Both the position numbers and the translations under genes were made by a program. The notes beneath the pieces are model-generated. The model ran no database searches, was not told where the DNA came from, and saw only the letters and a list, made by a program, of their open reading frames with translations. Shown piece after piece: positions 8,674 through 16,972 of a stretch of 64,000 bases of DNA. Each line of letters opens with the position of its first letter. Position 1 is the stretch's first letter. The stretch is from Variovorax boronicumulans NBRC 103145. GTDB lineage: Bacteria > Pseudomonadota > Gammaproteobacteria > Burkholderiales > Burkholderiaceae_C. The DNA is taken from assembly GCF_001591345.1 (NCBI RefSeq), contig NZ_BCUS01000003.1, positions 1-64,000 on the forward strand, written 5' to 3'.

Positions 8674-9164
8674 GCTGGCTTGCCCGACTGAAAGATCAGA
8701 GCACCCCTGCGCCCCACCCTACAAAACCTACAAAAGAGGGTTTCGTAGGTTTTGTAGCCCCCTCTCAGGGGCAGATTGGGATTTTCGCAAAGACCGAGTC
8801 GCTCGAGGCGAACGGCACCATCCTCGACCCCGATCGCGATTGTTGGCCCGCCAGTGACGCCATGACCGGCGTGGAGATCGACCGCTTCACCGCGCGGCTG
8901 GCGAGGTTCACCGACAACGGGCTGCCCCTCGTCGAGGCCGAGGCGCTGGCCGACCGCTTGGTGATCCGTGACCGGGACGGTGACGACCGGCGGCTGTGCC
9001 TGGAATGCGCGCACCTCAGCGGCCGGCGCTGCGGCGCGTGGCAGCACGCGGCCGTGGGTGAGCCGGTTGTGTCGACCGCCCTTCTGGCACTGCTCCAGCG
9101 ATGCCCCGCGTTCGACTCGGGTCGGACGAAGGAGGATGTTGCCGCACACACTCCGCGAACCTAG
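8670..9164 (+). CDS. Small hypothetical protein with palindrome-encoded KPTKEGFVGFVA segment
   Basis: A 164-residue protein, last gene of the replication-like operon, starting in an ATGA overlap with the DUF3987 gene. The N-terminal 40 residues hold the motif KPTKEGFVGFVA, encoded by a perfect DNA palindrome (8719-8757). Proteins in the same position on other elements carry related motifs of the type DKTDKTPFVSFVS (recalled, not searched). The C-terminal half has a cysteine cluster, CLECAHLSGRRCGAW, that could bind zinc. Function unknown. Confidence 0.75.
   Translation: MSWLARLKDQSTPAPHPTKPTKEGFVGFVAPSQGQIGIFAKTESLEANGTILDPDRDCWPASDAMTGVEIDRFTARLARFTDNGLPLVEAEALADRLVIRDRDGDDRRLCLECAHLSGRRCGAWQHAAVGEPVVSTALLALLQRCPAFDSGRTKEDVAAHTPRT
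8719..8757. repeat. Perfect 13-bp inverted repeat inside a coding region
   Basis: CTACAAAACCTAC (8719-8731) and GTAGGTTTTGTAG (8745-8757) are exact complements around a 13-base loop. The repeat could form a strong hairpin in single-stranded DNA or in the mRNA. It lies in the 5' part of the gene that follows the primase-like and helicase-like genes. Confidence 0.9.
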
Positions 9165-10072
9165 AACACCCTTGTGCACGCTTGGCATAGCGCCGCGGCT
9201 TCGTAAACGCAGCTTTGTCCCAGGCTCAGCTCGCGGCGGGTCAACTTGGTAGGCTGTCCGAATAGCCTGCAAAAAGACAGCCGCCTGCTTCGACAGGCTC
9301 GCGCCCGTAGGCCTCTCTCCACGAGGGGTCACCCCCCTCTTGACAGGGCACGAAAAGCAATCGCCGCGGTCCACCTGTTCACGGTCGGGGAAGGGGGTGG
9401 TTGAAGCCGTGATGATCCAGCAGGCGAGCCGATGCAGTCCGCACATGATTCCGCAACACGCGACGCCGCCGCCCACCGCCATGCCGAAGGCGCGTTCTCG
9501 TCGATGTGTTGCGGGGGGCGGCCCCCCGGTAGCGTTCGGCAGTGGGCCGCACATGAGCGCCTTGTCGGACCCGCTTGAAACGTTGTCATCATGTCGTGAG
9601 CTACCGAACAGGGGCGGACGGGCGGCTCCTCATCGTCGCTGGCGCGAGAGGCACCAACTGCAGCGCAGGGGTGCAAACGGGAACGCAAGGCCGGCAGCAT
9701 GTAGGTCATCCCTGCATCCGTGCGGGTTCCAGCGCATCCTTCAATAGGTTTCATATGCCCGCGTCCACGCAGAGCATGCGGCCCTTCACCGAAGCCCGCC
9801 GAGTTGGCCCGCTCTCGCGGCGTTCGATACCGGTTTTGCCGCTACAGAGGGAGGCGCACCATGAGCGAACGGGTCGCATGCTTGTTCATGTGCATGCTAC
9901 GAAGCGGCGATTCGGTCGATGAGGGCATTTCTGATACCTGCGAATCGACGCGTTAATCCTTTTTTATGCAGTGCACAAACTGCCAAAACTCATTGAGGTG
10001 TAGCGCCCCCAACCCGCTGAAGAACTCGCGAGGGGGTCCCTGGATCGACCGGCTTGCAGTAGTGTCCGTCGC
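9165..10072. other. 908-bp stretch without a convincing gene
   Basis: Open frames here (for example 9575-9922 and 9340-9747) have no recognisable motifs and no good ribosome sites, and they overlap one another, so none is called. Two hairpins are visible: GGCTGTC/GACAGCC at 9252-9282 and a very GC-rich CGGGGGG/CCCCCCG at 9512-9528 without a following T run. The region may hold the element's origin or simply be decayed sequence. Confidence 0.5.
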
Positions 10073-10168
10073 ATGGGCGTGCTCGAATGGATGATCCTCA
10101 AGGCGGTGGTGCTGGTCATCGCCGTGGCCATCTACGGCGCGTGGCGCGGCTGGACGGGCCGAAAATAG
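10073..10168 (+). CDS. 31-residue single-span membrane peptide (copy 1)
   Basis: A short open frame encoding MGVLEWMILKAVVLVIAVAI plus YGAWRGWTGRK: a short acidic head, one hydrophobic helix (about 7-23) and a basic tail. By the positive-inside rule the basic C-terminus faces the cytoplasm. The frame is supported by a paralogue at 11498-11596 that shares MGVLEW and AVVLVIAVAIYG at the protein level, with many third-base differences. No strong ribosome site is visible. Function unknown; possible roles are a toxin of type I kind, a small membrane regulator or a subunit of a neighbouring system. Confidence 0.6.
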   Translation: MGVLEWMILKAVVLVIAVAIYGAWRGWTGRK

Positions 10169-10284
10169 GCCCGACGCCGCCCTAGTTGCTGGTCAGCGCC
10201 AGCGGCCCGCCGCGCAGCAGCAACGGCTGCATCGCCACCGAATCTCGCACCAGCTCCTCGGAAGGCCTGATGAAGCGCCGAAGC

Positions 10285-11088
10285 TCAGGGTCTTGAAATC
10301 ACGCCGGCAATAGCGGCGCTGTTTGAACCGGGGCCAAAACTCCTTGACCGGATGAGCCCCACGTCGTCGTCGCTCAGGTCGAACCACTCGCCGTTGATGC
10401 GCTTGTCGCCAAAGAGGCGGTGGTAGGCGGTTTCCGCTGCGATGTGGTCATCGAACCAAGCGCAAAGGGGGATGGTGTAGACGATGGGCAGTTTGACGCC
10501 GAACGTTCTCATGCGGCTTGGAACGTTGCGCGTTCTGCCGACCTTGCAGCCAAACGCGGATTTCAGGACGTAGACGTAGCCACCTCGCGCAGCCTGCGTC
10601 GGCTCGCCAATAATTTCCACTGGGTTCAGCCGTTCGGAAGAACCGCCTCGGCCTCGCGTGGCCGCCGCGTGCGGGCCGACGGGGGACCTGACACCACCGG
10701 GCAGGACTTCGCGCAACGTCAGTCCTTCGAAGTTCTCCATGAAGAGCTGGTGTAGCCCGTAGCCTGGAATCTTGCTGCGCGCGAAGCAGAACCCCGGTTG
10801 TTTCGTCCAAAATCCGCGCCCAGCCGGAGTGTCGACCCAGATTTCGGCCCGCGTCGCGCGCCAATTCACGGTGAGCGCCGTGCCGATCCGGCCGGTCACG
10901 AGTCCCATATGGCCGATGAGCCCGGTGTTGGTCGAGTTGTCATACGCGGCTAACAGCAATCCGTCGCCCACGGCCGGGGGCTTCGTTTGCGACGACAAGT
11001 TCTCGGGAACGGTGAACTCGCGAGGAGGATCGCTGCTCAAGTCCTCGACAGTTTGTGCGATGCGCCAGTACCGAGACGGAGTGAGCAT
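10285..11088 (-). CDS. GIY-YIG-type nuclease-like protein with a PUA/EVE-like N-terminus (tentative)
   Basis: A 267-residue protein. The C-terminal part (about 165-250) has the GIY-YIG layout of the T5orf172/MUG113 group: GGYVYVLKSAFGCKVGRTRN gives the two aromatic-glycine strands and the Arg of the active site, and AETAYHRLFGDKRINGEWF gives the helix with Glu and the GEWF turn. The N-terminal part (GDGLLLAAYDNSTNTGLIGH, then FARSKIPGYGLHQLFMENF) looks like a PUA/EVE-type sensor of modified bases, but this is a weak call made by eye. A base-sensing domain fused to a nuclease would fit a role against modified foreign DNA. The gene is alone on its strand between the two membrane-peptide copies. 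Confidence 0.7.
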   Translation of the reverse strand: MLTPSRYWRIAQTVEDLSSDPPREFTVPENLSSQTKPPAVGDGLLLAAYDNSTNTGLIGHMGLVTGRIGTALTVNWRATRAEIWVDTPAGRGFWTKQPGFCFARSKIPGYGLHQLFMENFEGLTLREVLPGGVRSPVGPHAAATRGRGGSSERLNPVEIIGEPTQAARGGYVYVLKSAFGCKVGRTRNVPSRMRTFGVKLPIVYTIPLCAWFDDHIAAETAYHRLFGDKRINGEWFDLSDDDVGLIRSRSFGPGSNSAAIAGVISRP

Positions 11089-11193
11089 GTTGTGACCTGC
11101 GGGTTAACGCGAAGAGCAGGCGTCGTGTGGGTGAACGGCCTGCTCGTTGACGGAGGGGACCTGACGATAAAAGTAGGTTATGGGCGCCCGAAG

Positions 11194-11228
11194 CCCATGT
11201 GAAGTGACATTTGTCCTTTTCACATGGG
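11194..11228. repeat. Perfect 10-bp inverted repeat upstream of the GIY-YIG gene
   Basis: CCCATGTGAA (11194-11203) and TTCACATGGG (11219-11228) flank 15 bases. It is 106-140 bases upstream of the GIY-YIG start on the other strand and may be an operator or a transcription-stop hairpin; neither is proven. Confidence 0.5.
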
Positions 11229-11497
11229 TGAAACACCCGGTCTCTTCAGCTGCGCTGGTTAGATCCGCAGTACAAGCCCGGGGCGTTCGGATCTGGTTGA
11301 AGCCGGTCATGGCAGGGGTTGGCTCGCTGCACATGGCGGAGTTGAAGGGGCTTTAACGTTGCAACAGGCGGTGCCGCTCTGCGCTGTCGGCAACTTCGAC
11401 CAGACGCCTTGAAAAAGCGAACTGCGGCATGACAAATGTCCCGCGCGCCCGCGCCGTGGCCGCAGTAGGCCTGTATCAAATCGAAAGGCAGTCGACC

Positions 11498-11596
11498 ATG
11501 GGCGTGCTCGAATGGCTGATCGTCGAAGCGGTGGTCCTTGTCATCGCTGTGGCCATCTATGGCTTTTGGCTCGGCCGCAAGGACCGTGACGGCTGA
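11498..11596 (+). CDS. 32-residue single-span membrane peptide (copy 2)
   Basis: A short open frame encoding MGVLEWLIVEAVVLVIAVAI plus YGFWLGRKDRDG. It has the same design as the copy at 10073: an acidic head, a transmembrane helix, and a short tail, here more charged. An AAAGG lies 10 bases before the ATG. The conservation of MGVLEW and of the helix between two loci 1.4 kb apart, despite synonymous changes, argues that both are translated. The flanks do not match, so the duplication covers little more than the gene. Confidence 0.62.
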   Translation: MGVLEWLIVEAVVLVIAVAIYGFWLGRKDRDG

Positions 11597-11969
11597 GCAG
11601 ATGGTTTGCCGACAGCATGTCACGGCACCGCACAAGATTCGATGCCGATGCCGGTACGTTCGTCCGTGTCTCACCACGAAACACCCGGACGAAGGAGAAA
11701 CAATGGCGGCTCGCAACTGTTACTCGGGCCAATGAGCGACCTTCTGGTCGAAGGCATCTTCATTCCGAGCTATCAGCGCGGCCACCTCACTCGGCGACAC
11801 GCAGGCGGCGCAGTTGCCTGGTTTGGGGCCCGAAGCCGTCGTTCGAGCAACCATCCCAAAGGACCGCTTTGCAGCGAAAGCTGCCTTCAGGAAGGCAAGC
11901 ACGGAAGACCGCAAGCCAGCGCTCTGCAGACATTCCTTTGCCGGGCACGCGAAGGTCACGTCCATCGGT
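11597..11969. other. 373-bp stretch with no convincing gene
   Basis: Several overlapping frames are open here but none shows a domain or a good start signal. Nothing else was recognised. Confidence 0.5.
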
Positions 11970-13202
11970 TCACGACCGGCCGCGGACCATGTCGATCAGG
12001 CGACCCACGATGCGCTCGCCATCGGCCCGCAGGCCGTTGTGGGCGTACTCGTTGGTAACCCAGGCCCGCAGCCCACGAACGCCACGGGCCGTCTCCTCGG
12101 CAAATGATCGCTCCACGTAGACATCGTCGACGTACAGGGTCGCTGCCACTGGGACCTCATTGCGGGCGAGGCGGTCAGCGTCGTACAGGCGCGGCCATGG
12201 ATGCTCGGCCAGAAGCTGGGCCACCTCGCGGTGCGCGCGCAAGCCCGAGTAGTCGTCCCACATCCAAGGGAAGACGTGCTCTGCGCTGAGGAGGTCGCCG
12301 GTCATCGCCTCTTCGGGCGCGAGGCGGTGTGCCGACCAGCGAGTGGCACCCCCGTCGGCGTACGAGGACTCATGGAGCGTCGCGTAGATCGGATTGCGCT
12401 CCCAGGGTGACGCCATCTGCGCGTCGACCATGAATGCGGCCGAGCGGAAGGGCAACTCGAGTAGATGATGCAGCCGTTCGAACCCGGCGCTATCGCCGAG
12501 CCACATTCCGGTCTGCCGAAACCGACGCGATGTGAGCCGGTCGCCGCTGGGCAAGCGGACATCTTCCTCGTCGAGCCGGCGCAGGATCGTCCGCAAGCGA
12601 TCGAGGTCTCCTGGGTATCGCGCGTGATAGCGCTGGTTCGCCTCGCGCACGCGCGCCCATGTCGCCGCGTAGACCTCGTCGACCCGCCGATTTGTGATCG
12701 GCGCGAGGCCGCCGGTGATCAATACCTCCCGCAGACCCCCGGGCGCCAGCGACAGATAGGTAAGCGAGATGAATCCCCCGAAGCTCTGACCGAGCAGACT
12801 CCAGCAGTCGACGCCAAGCTCAGCGCGGATCAGTTCGAGGTCGCGCACGATCGAGTCGGCGCGGAAATGCGTGAGGTACTCGGCTTGGTCGACAGGCGCT
12901 GCCCCTGGGATGACCGGCCCGACGGGCGTAGAGCGCCCTGTGCCCCGCTGGTCAAGCAGTAGGACCCGGAAGTCCGCAAGGGCACGCGCCATCCACCCTG
13001 AGGGCGGGCTCGTCGGGCGGGCGGCCTCGAAGCCTGGGCCGCCCTGCAAGAACACGAGGTAGGGGCGATCGAGACCGTCTGGTGCAGCAAGCTCGCGCGT
13101 GAACACGCTGATCGTGCCGCGCAGCGGGTCGCCGTGAACCAAGGGAACGGAGTGCTCTCGCTCGGTCAAAACTGCCCCGGGCATGCGGTAGGTCGTACTC
13201 AT
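11970..13202 (-). CDS. Alpha/beta-hydrolase, proline iminopeptidase-like (peptidase S33)
   Basis: A 410-residue cytoplasmic hydrolase. The proline-iminopeptidase hallmarks are present: LQGGPGFEA (the HGGPG oxyanion motif), DQRGTGRS, and the nucleophile elbow GQSFGG; the C-terminal His lies in NEYAHNGL. The family removes N-terminal proline or other residues from peptides, and some members are esterases. The length fits the family's long (about 420-residue) subgroup. The ATG at 13202 is preferred because the frame upstream lacks similarity; an alternative ATG lies at 13211. It is a single gene pointing away from the MltR-like gene. Confidence 0.88.
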   Translation of the reverse strand: MSTTYRMPGAVLTEREHSVPLVHGDPLRGTISVFTRELAAPDGLDRPYLVFLQGGPGFEAARPTSPPSGWMARALADFRVLLLDQRGTGRSTPVGPVIPGAAPVDQAEYLTHFRADSIVRDLELIRAELGVDCWSLLGQSFGGFISLTYLSLAPGGLREVLITGGLAPITNRRVDEVYAATWARVREANQRYHARYPGDLDRLRTILRRLDEEDVRLPSGDRLTSRRFRQTGMWLGDSAGFERLHHLLELPFRSAAFMVDAQMASPWERNPIYATLHESSYADGGATRWSAHRLAPEEAMTGDLLSAEHVFPWMWDDYSGLRAHREVAQLLAEHPWPRLYDADRLARNEVPVAATLYVDDVYVERSFAEETARGVRGLRAWVTNEYAHNGLRADGERIVGRLIDMVRGRS

Positions 13203-13487
13203 GGCTCGCATTAGAACCCGAACGTATGCCTGCCTCCGGCGTGACCCGACTACCCGATTGCCTGCGGCGCCCATTCTCCATTCGGGTAGCGCTGAAAGTG
13301 CGGTGTAACAACGAGTAGCGAGCGAATCACTGAGACACTTGACGCTCTGTTGATCGAGGACACCCGAGCCAATATGGCCAGCGACATCACAGAACGTCTT
13401 GCCGAGTAGTAGAAGACTTCGGTGGGCAGGCGATCTCGCGAAGTTGATCATCGACTACAGTGAGGCAACGTGCTCAAAGGGACCGCT

Positions 13488-14063
13488 GTGCCTAAATCGC
13501 TGGCCGGGGCTATAAATCAAGGTGGGCATGCCCACATGGATGCGCTCAATCGTCTTCTGAGTCTTGTGCCTACGCACGACGAGCGAGGTCGTGTTCTCTG
13601 CCTTGCGTCCTTCGCCGAAGAAGCTTTGGGCCGATTACTTCTTGGCTATCTTCGTGAAACGAAGCAGGCCAAGGAGCTTGTGGAGGGCTTCAATGCGCCG
13701 CTTGGAACCCTGGCGACTCGCATAAAGGCCGCGTTCACCATGGGCCTCATTAATCGTGAGCAGTTTGAAGACCTTGAAATTCTGCGTCGCGTCAGAAATG
13801 CCTTCGCGCACAACTGGGAGGACGTGACTCTTCAACGAGGCGACCTCAAGAGCATAGTTGGCCAACTTCACGGCTATACATTTGATAATCAGAAGGTGAC
13901 AGGCGACGAGAAGTCGCGACTGACGACTGCGATCAGCACAATCCTAGTTGAACTCACCGTGATGTGCCGTGAGAACGAGCGTCACAATCGGATCGTTCCT
14001 CTCCTCGCGTTGCGCTTAACGAACCAAGCGCCTACAAGGGTCAAATTCGTAGACATCACATAG
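13488..14063 (+). CDS. MltR-family-like protein
   Basis: A protein of about 191 residues resembling the MltR (mannitol operon repressor) family: FAEEALGRLLLGYL, a lid of APLGTLATRIKAAFTMGLIN, then DLEILRRVRNAFAH. This last motif, with R..RN.FAH, is also the HEPN-like signature RxxxxH-type seen in RNA-cutting toxins, and MltR-like proteins are frequent in defence islands. There is no mannitol gene nearby, so a sugar role is unlikely. GTG at 13488 with AAAGGGA upstream is preferred over GTG at 13470 or ATG at 13536. The gene converges with the CBASS operon, leaving 17 bases between their stops. Confidence 0.75.
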   Translation: MPKSLAGAINQGGHAHMDALNRLLSLVPTHDERGRVLCLASFAEEALGRLLLGYLRETKQAKELVEGFNAPLGTLATRIKAAFTMGLINREQFEDLEILRRVRNAFAHNWEDVTLQRGDLKSIVGQLHGYTFDNQKVTGDEKSRLTTAISTILVELTVMCRENERHNRIVPLLALRLTNQAPTRVKFVDIT

Positions 14064-14080
14064 TCGTCACCAACATCGCG

Positions 14081-14974
14081 CTACCAGTCGTTCCAAAGTT
14101 TGATGATCGCGTTCTTGAACGTCGCGTAGTTGCCGGTGGGCCAGCACGTCGCATAGCCGTCTCGCAGCAAGTAGTACTGCTCGTTCGCGGTGACCCACTT
14201 GGTATCGTCCTCGGTGTCGTACATCCATTGCAGGACCTTCTGGAGCGACGTGTTGTAGTTGGTCCCGAAGCATTCCAACGGGGCGTTGTAGAGCAGCCCT
14301 TCAAGGAAGTAGGAGGGCGCGATCCCAGCCTCAAGAGCTTCGTCGTTCACCATTTTGGTCCGCGCATTCTTGATGATGCGTACCATAGGCTTTAGCCATT
14401 CGTTCGAGTCCTGGTGCCGTTTGGTCATGTTCTCGCTGTGCTGCTTCGGGTAGTTGGCGATACGTGTTCCAGCCTTGTCATAGAAGCAGATGCCCTCGGC
14501 GTAGCTCTGATCCTGCAACCCATTGAACTTGAAGTATCGACGAAACTGAATTGCGGCGACTACGTCAGTGGCGCGTCGTGCATCAGAAGGAGGTACATAG
14601 ATGGCCTTGTTGCCATCCTCCACGCCTTTTCCGTACTCGTTCCGGAGGACTATCAGTACGTCCTTCCTGAATTCAACGTGGCCATAGGTTGCGTTCGAGT
14701 ACGCTTCTTTGTAGGCGGTCTTCTGTTCTTCATTCAGTTCGCTCAGGTCACTCTGCCAGCAGTCCTTGAGTCGTATCACAATATCGACGTCGCTCTCGCC
14801 AATGATGTTCGTGTCGTTTCCGTAGGAACCTTGCAGGAAAACGGAGACATCCTTGCCATGGTACGGAGCCACATCTTCTTCAAGGGTCTCTTTAACTAAG
14901 TTGTAGGTTTCGCTGGAGCCTTGAATGCTGCCCTGCTTTGCCCACGTGTTGAGTTGGTCTTCTGGAATCCCCAT
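14081..14974 (-). CDS. CBASS nucleotide cyclase (CD-NTase, cGAS/DncV-like)
   Basis: A 297-residue nucleotidyltransferase. The family active site is visible: the GS motif at 49-50 (LQGSYGND), Asp62 and Asp64 in ESDVDIVI, and the third Asp near 137 in ATDVVAAIQFRRY. It should make a cyclic oligonucleotide on phage infection. The stop of the upstream phospholipase gene overlaps an ATG at 14986, but GGAGG five bases before ATG 14974 makes the latter the better start. With only a cyclase and an effector it is a type I CBASS; no Cap2/Cap3 or HORMA/TRIP13 genes are present. The clade and the cyclic product cannot be told by eye. The region is visibly richer in A+T than the surroundings. Confidence 0.88.
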   Translation of the reverse strand: MGIPEDQLNTWAKQGSIQGSSETYNLVKETLEEDVAPYHGKDVSVFLQGSYGNDTNIIGESDVDIVIRLKDCWQSDLSELNEEQKTAYKEAYSNATYGHVEFRKDVLIVLRNEYGKGVEDGNKAIYVPPSDARRATDVVAAIQFRRYFKFNGLQDQSYAEGICFYDKAGTRIANYPKQHSENMTKRHQDSNEWLKPMVRIIKNARTKMVNDEALEAGIAPSYFLEGLLYNAPLECFGTNYNTSLQKVLQWMYDTEDDTKWVTANEQYYLLRDGYATCWPTGNYATFKNAIIKLWNDW

Positions 14975-14985
14975 CGTTGCCTCCA

Positions 14986-15909
14986 TCACCTTAGCATTTC
15001 GGTCAGTGCGTTTTCTTTGTCTGCAAACGACTCCCTGCCTCGTTGCCGGATCAGATCCAGCTTCTTCATGTCGTGCTCAAGGAAGTCTGTTGCGAGCTCA
15101 GGCACGTCAAACATGTCGCTGATGCGAATAGTCTGCACATCATCAAAGAGCAGCGAGCGCAACTGCTCCATGGACTTAGTGTTGACTTCAAGAATCTTCT
15201 GCGCCAGTTCAATAGTGACAATCTTCTTGCGTGCAAGATTCAACCAGAAGGATGGCGGCTTGGCCGGGAAGTCCCCAACGCCCACATTCACAACTCGAAT
15301 CCGGCCACGGGTAATCCCAAGCGCCTTTGCCGCATCAGCGATGGCGTACAGGGTGGGGTTGTTGGCGCAGAAGCCCCCGTCAAACAATTCGATCTCCTCG
15401 CCCTGATCCGTCTGAACCCTTATCCGGTCAAAAAACGGATACGCGGAGCAAGACGCCTGAATGGCGCGCGGAAGAGATACTCCGAAGCCAGGTCTAAAAG
15501 TGGCCTTGCGTCCGAACGCTTGTGCCGGATCACTCTTGAAGATCATGGGCAACTCGCTCATCCAACGGGTCGCGACGATACCTACGCGGGTCTTCATGTC
15601 TGCGAAGGTGTGACTGCCGAACACCTCGTCAGCAAGCCGAGCCAGTGCCGCAGATTTTGGGGCGCCGTCCTTCTCGCCCATGATTGCCGGCACATGCTTC
15701 ACATACAGCTTGTGAATTTCATCGACCGAGTAGCCCAACGCCAATAGGGTTCCGATGATCGAACCCGTACTGGTACCGTAAATTAAGTCAAAGCGCTCAT
15801 AGAGGCGGCATCCGAGCATCGCCTCCAGTTCATGGAGAACGCCAAGGGTATAGAACCCTTTCGACCCGCCTCCATCCAAGGTCAGGATGCGAAACTGCTT
15901 GTCTTCCAC
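14986..15909 (-). CDS. capV: CapV-like patatin phospholipase, CBASS effector
   Basis: A 307-residue patatin-like enzyme. It has the oxyanion-hole glycines DGGGSKG (12-18), nucleophile Ser47 in GTSTG, and catalytic Asp177 in FDGGF. In CBASS, CapV is switched on by the cyclic nucleotide and degrades the inner membrane to kill the infected cell. It is the first gene of the two-gene operon and overlaps the cyclase frame. It starts at GTG 15909 behind GGAGG. No transmembrane segment is seen, so it acts as a soluble enzyme on membranes. Confidence 0.9.
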   Translation of the reverse strand: MEDKQFRILTLDGGGSKGFYTLGVLHELEAMLGCRLYERFDLIYGTSTGSIIGTLLALGYSVDEIHKLYVKHVPAIMGEKDGAPKSAALARLADEVFGSHTFADMKTRVGIVATRWMSELPMIFKSDPAQAFGRKATFRPGFGVSLPRAIQASCSAYPFFDRIRVQTDQGEEIELFDGGFCANNPTLYAIADAAKALGITRGRIRVVNVGVGDFPAKPPSFWLNLARKKIVTIELAQKILEVNTKSMEQLRSLLFDDVQTIRISDMFDVPELATDFLEHDMKKLDLIRQRGRESFADKENALTEMLR

Positions 15910-16003
15910 GGCCCCTCCGGTCCAATCTCAAGTTCGTAGATGCTATCTTGTCGCCTGTCCTGGTCGCGCGCCCAAAGAAGTGACCGTTGCCAGTCGAGTC
16001 TGG

Positions 16004-16972
16004 TCAAGCGTTGTTTTCGACGGAGCTCTCTTGGCCTCTCTCTTTAGGGACCGTCAGGTCAGCGGCGATTGCTGCCAGCCTGAACGCCGCTGTCGAGCTA
16101 GCGGCAGCCTGCTGGACGCCTGACTGGCCCAGAGCCTGGAGGACTGACAGCAGAGTATCCATTGCGCCTCCGGCCATAAGGTACAGACATGCGAGCGTGC
16201 TATGGCGGTGACGATCCAAGCTTTCCTGGTCTCTTGGAATCGCGCCGACGTCGTACGTTCCAAGGTGGAAGACCGCCCCATAGAGCGTTCCATGTAGTGC
16301 CTCTGAAGCATCCGCGTAGATGCTGAGGAGGCTCATAAATAGGCCAGTTCGCCCAATTTTTGCCTCTACAACAGCTGCCCTGTCGGGAAGCGAAACGTTG
16401 GTCCATCTAGTCTTCTCGCGACCGCGTTCGCTGGTGAACTTCGCTACAGCAGCGGCTATCTCCGGCGGCAAGTCGAATACCCCATCTTTGAGTGCGATAC
16501 GTGCCCTTGTGTGTCCCTCGGCTTCGATTGATCGGTCGAGTCGGCGACCAACCTTGTTCAAGGTGTAGTCGATGTAGTCGTCGAACTCGGTGTCGGTACA
16601 GAGTTGCAGAAAGCAGAAGTTTGTGACGCGCTCAAGTAGCGCACGAGAAATGATGTACGCCTGATTCAGCCTTGCGCTGTCCCCGAGAAGGCGCACCGAT
16701 ATGGCATCCTCGATCACGGCCGACAGCAATGCATAGAGGCGTGAGACCCTAGGAAGGGTACTCTCTCGCACCATTGGTGCGAGTTGGATGAAGCAATGGA
16801 TCTGATGATCGAGGAAGTTGGCGAGCGCGGCTTCACCTTCGGTAGTTTGAACTTTTTCCACCATATCCTTATGCACGGAATGCGCCGTCTGCCCGTTGTG
16901 AAGGGCAAAGTATGACGTTTTTTCGGGGGCGGGCGGTGCCGTGAGTAGGCGCGTTGCCTCTTGGCAGCCCAC
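16004..16972 (-). CDS. DUF5677-like helical protein next to CBASS
   Basis: A protein of up to 322 residues, all-helical in appearance. It contains an IISRALLERVTNFCFLQL helix and a SEALHGTLYGAVFHLG segment, the sort of R..E and S...H pattern seen in DUF5677 proteins, a HEPN-related group. It lies 94 bases upstream of capV on the same strand and could be transcribed with it. The GTG start at 16972 is uncertain; an ATG at 16864 is also possible but has a cramped ribosome site. It may be an accessory or a separate abortive-infection gene; function not known. Confidence 0.6.
   Translation of the reverse strand: MGCQEATRLLTAPPAPEKTSYFALHNGQTAHSVHKDMVEKVQTTEGEAALANFLDHQIHCFIQLAPMVRESTLPRVSRLYALLSAVIEDAISVRLLGDSARLNQAYIISRALLERVTNFCFLQLCTDTEFDDYIDYTLNKVGRRLDRSIEAEGHTRARIALKDGVFDLPPEIAAAVAKFTSERGREKTRWTNVSLPDRAAVVEAKIGRTGLFMSLLSIYADASEALHGTLYGAVFHLGTYDVGAIPRDQESLDRHRHSTLACLYLMAGGAMDTLLSVLQALGQSGVQQAAASSTAAFRLAAIAADLTVPKERGQESSVENNA

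Noticed and set aside
9512..9528. CGGGGGG/CCCCCCG hairpin as a terminator
   Set aside because: There is no T run after it and it is 350 bases beyond the last gene.
9340..9956. Several overlapping open frames between the replication operon and the first membrane peptide
   Set aside because: No motif, no ribosome site, Arg/Pro/His-rich shadow-like content. Left as unassigned sequence.
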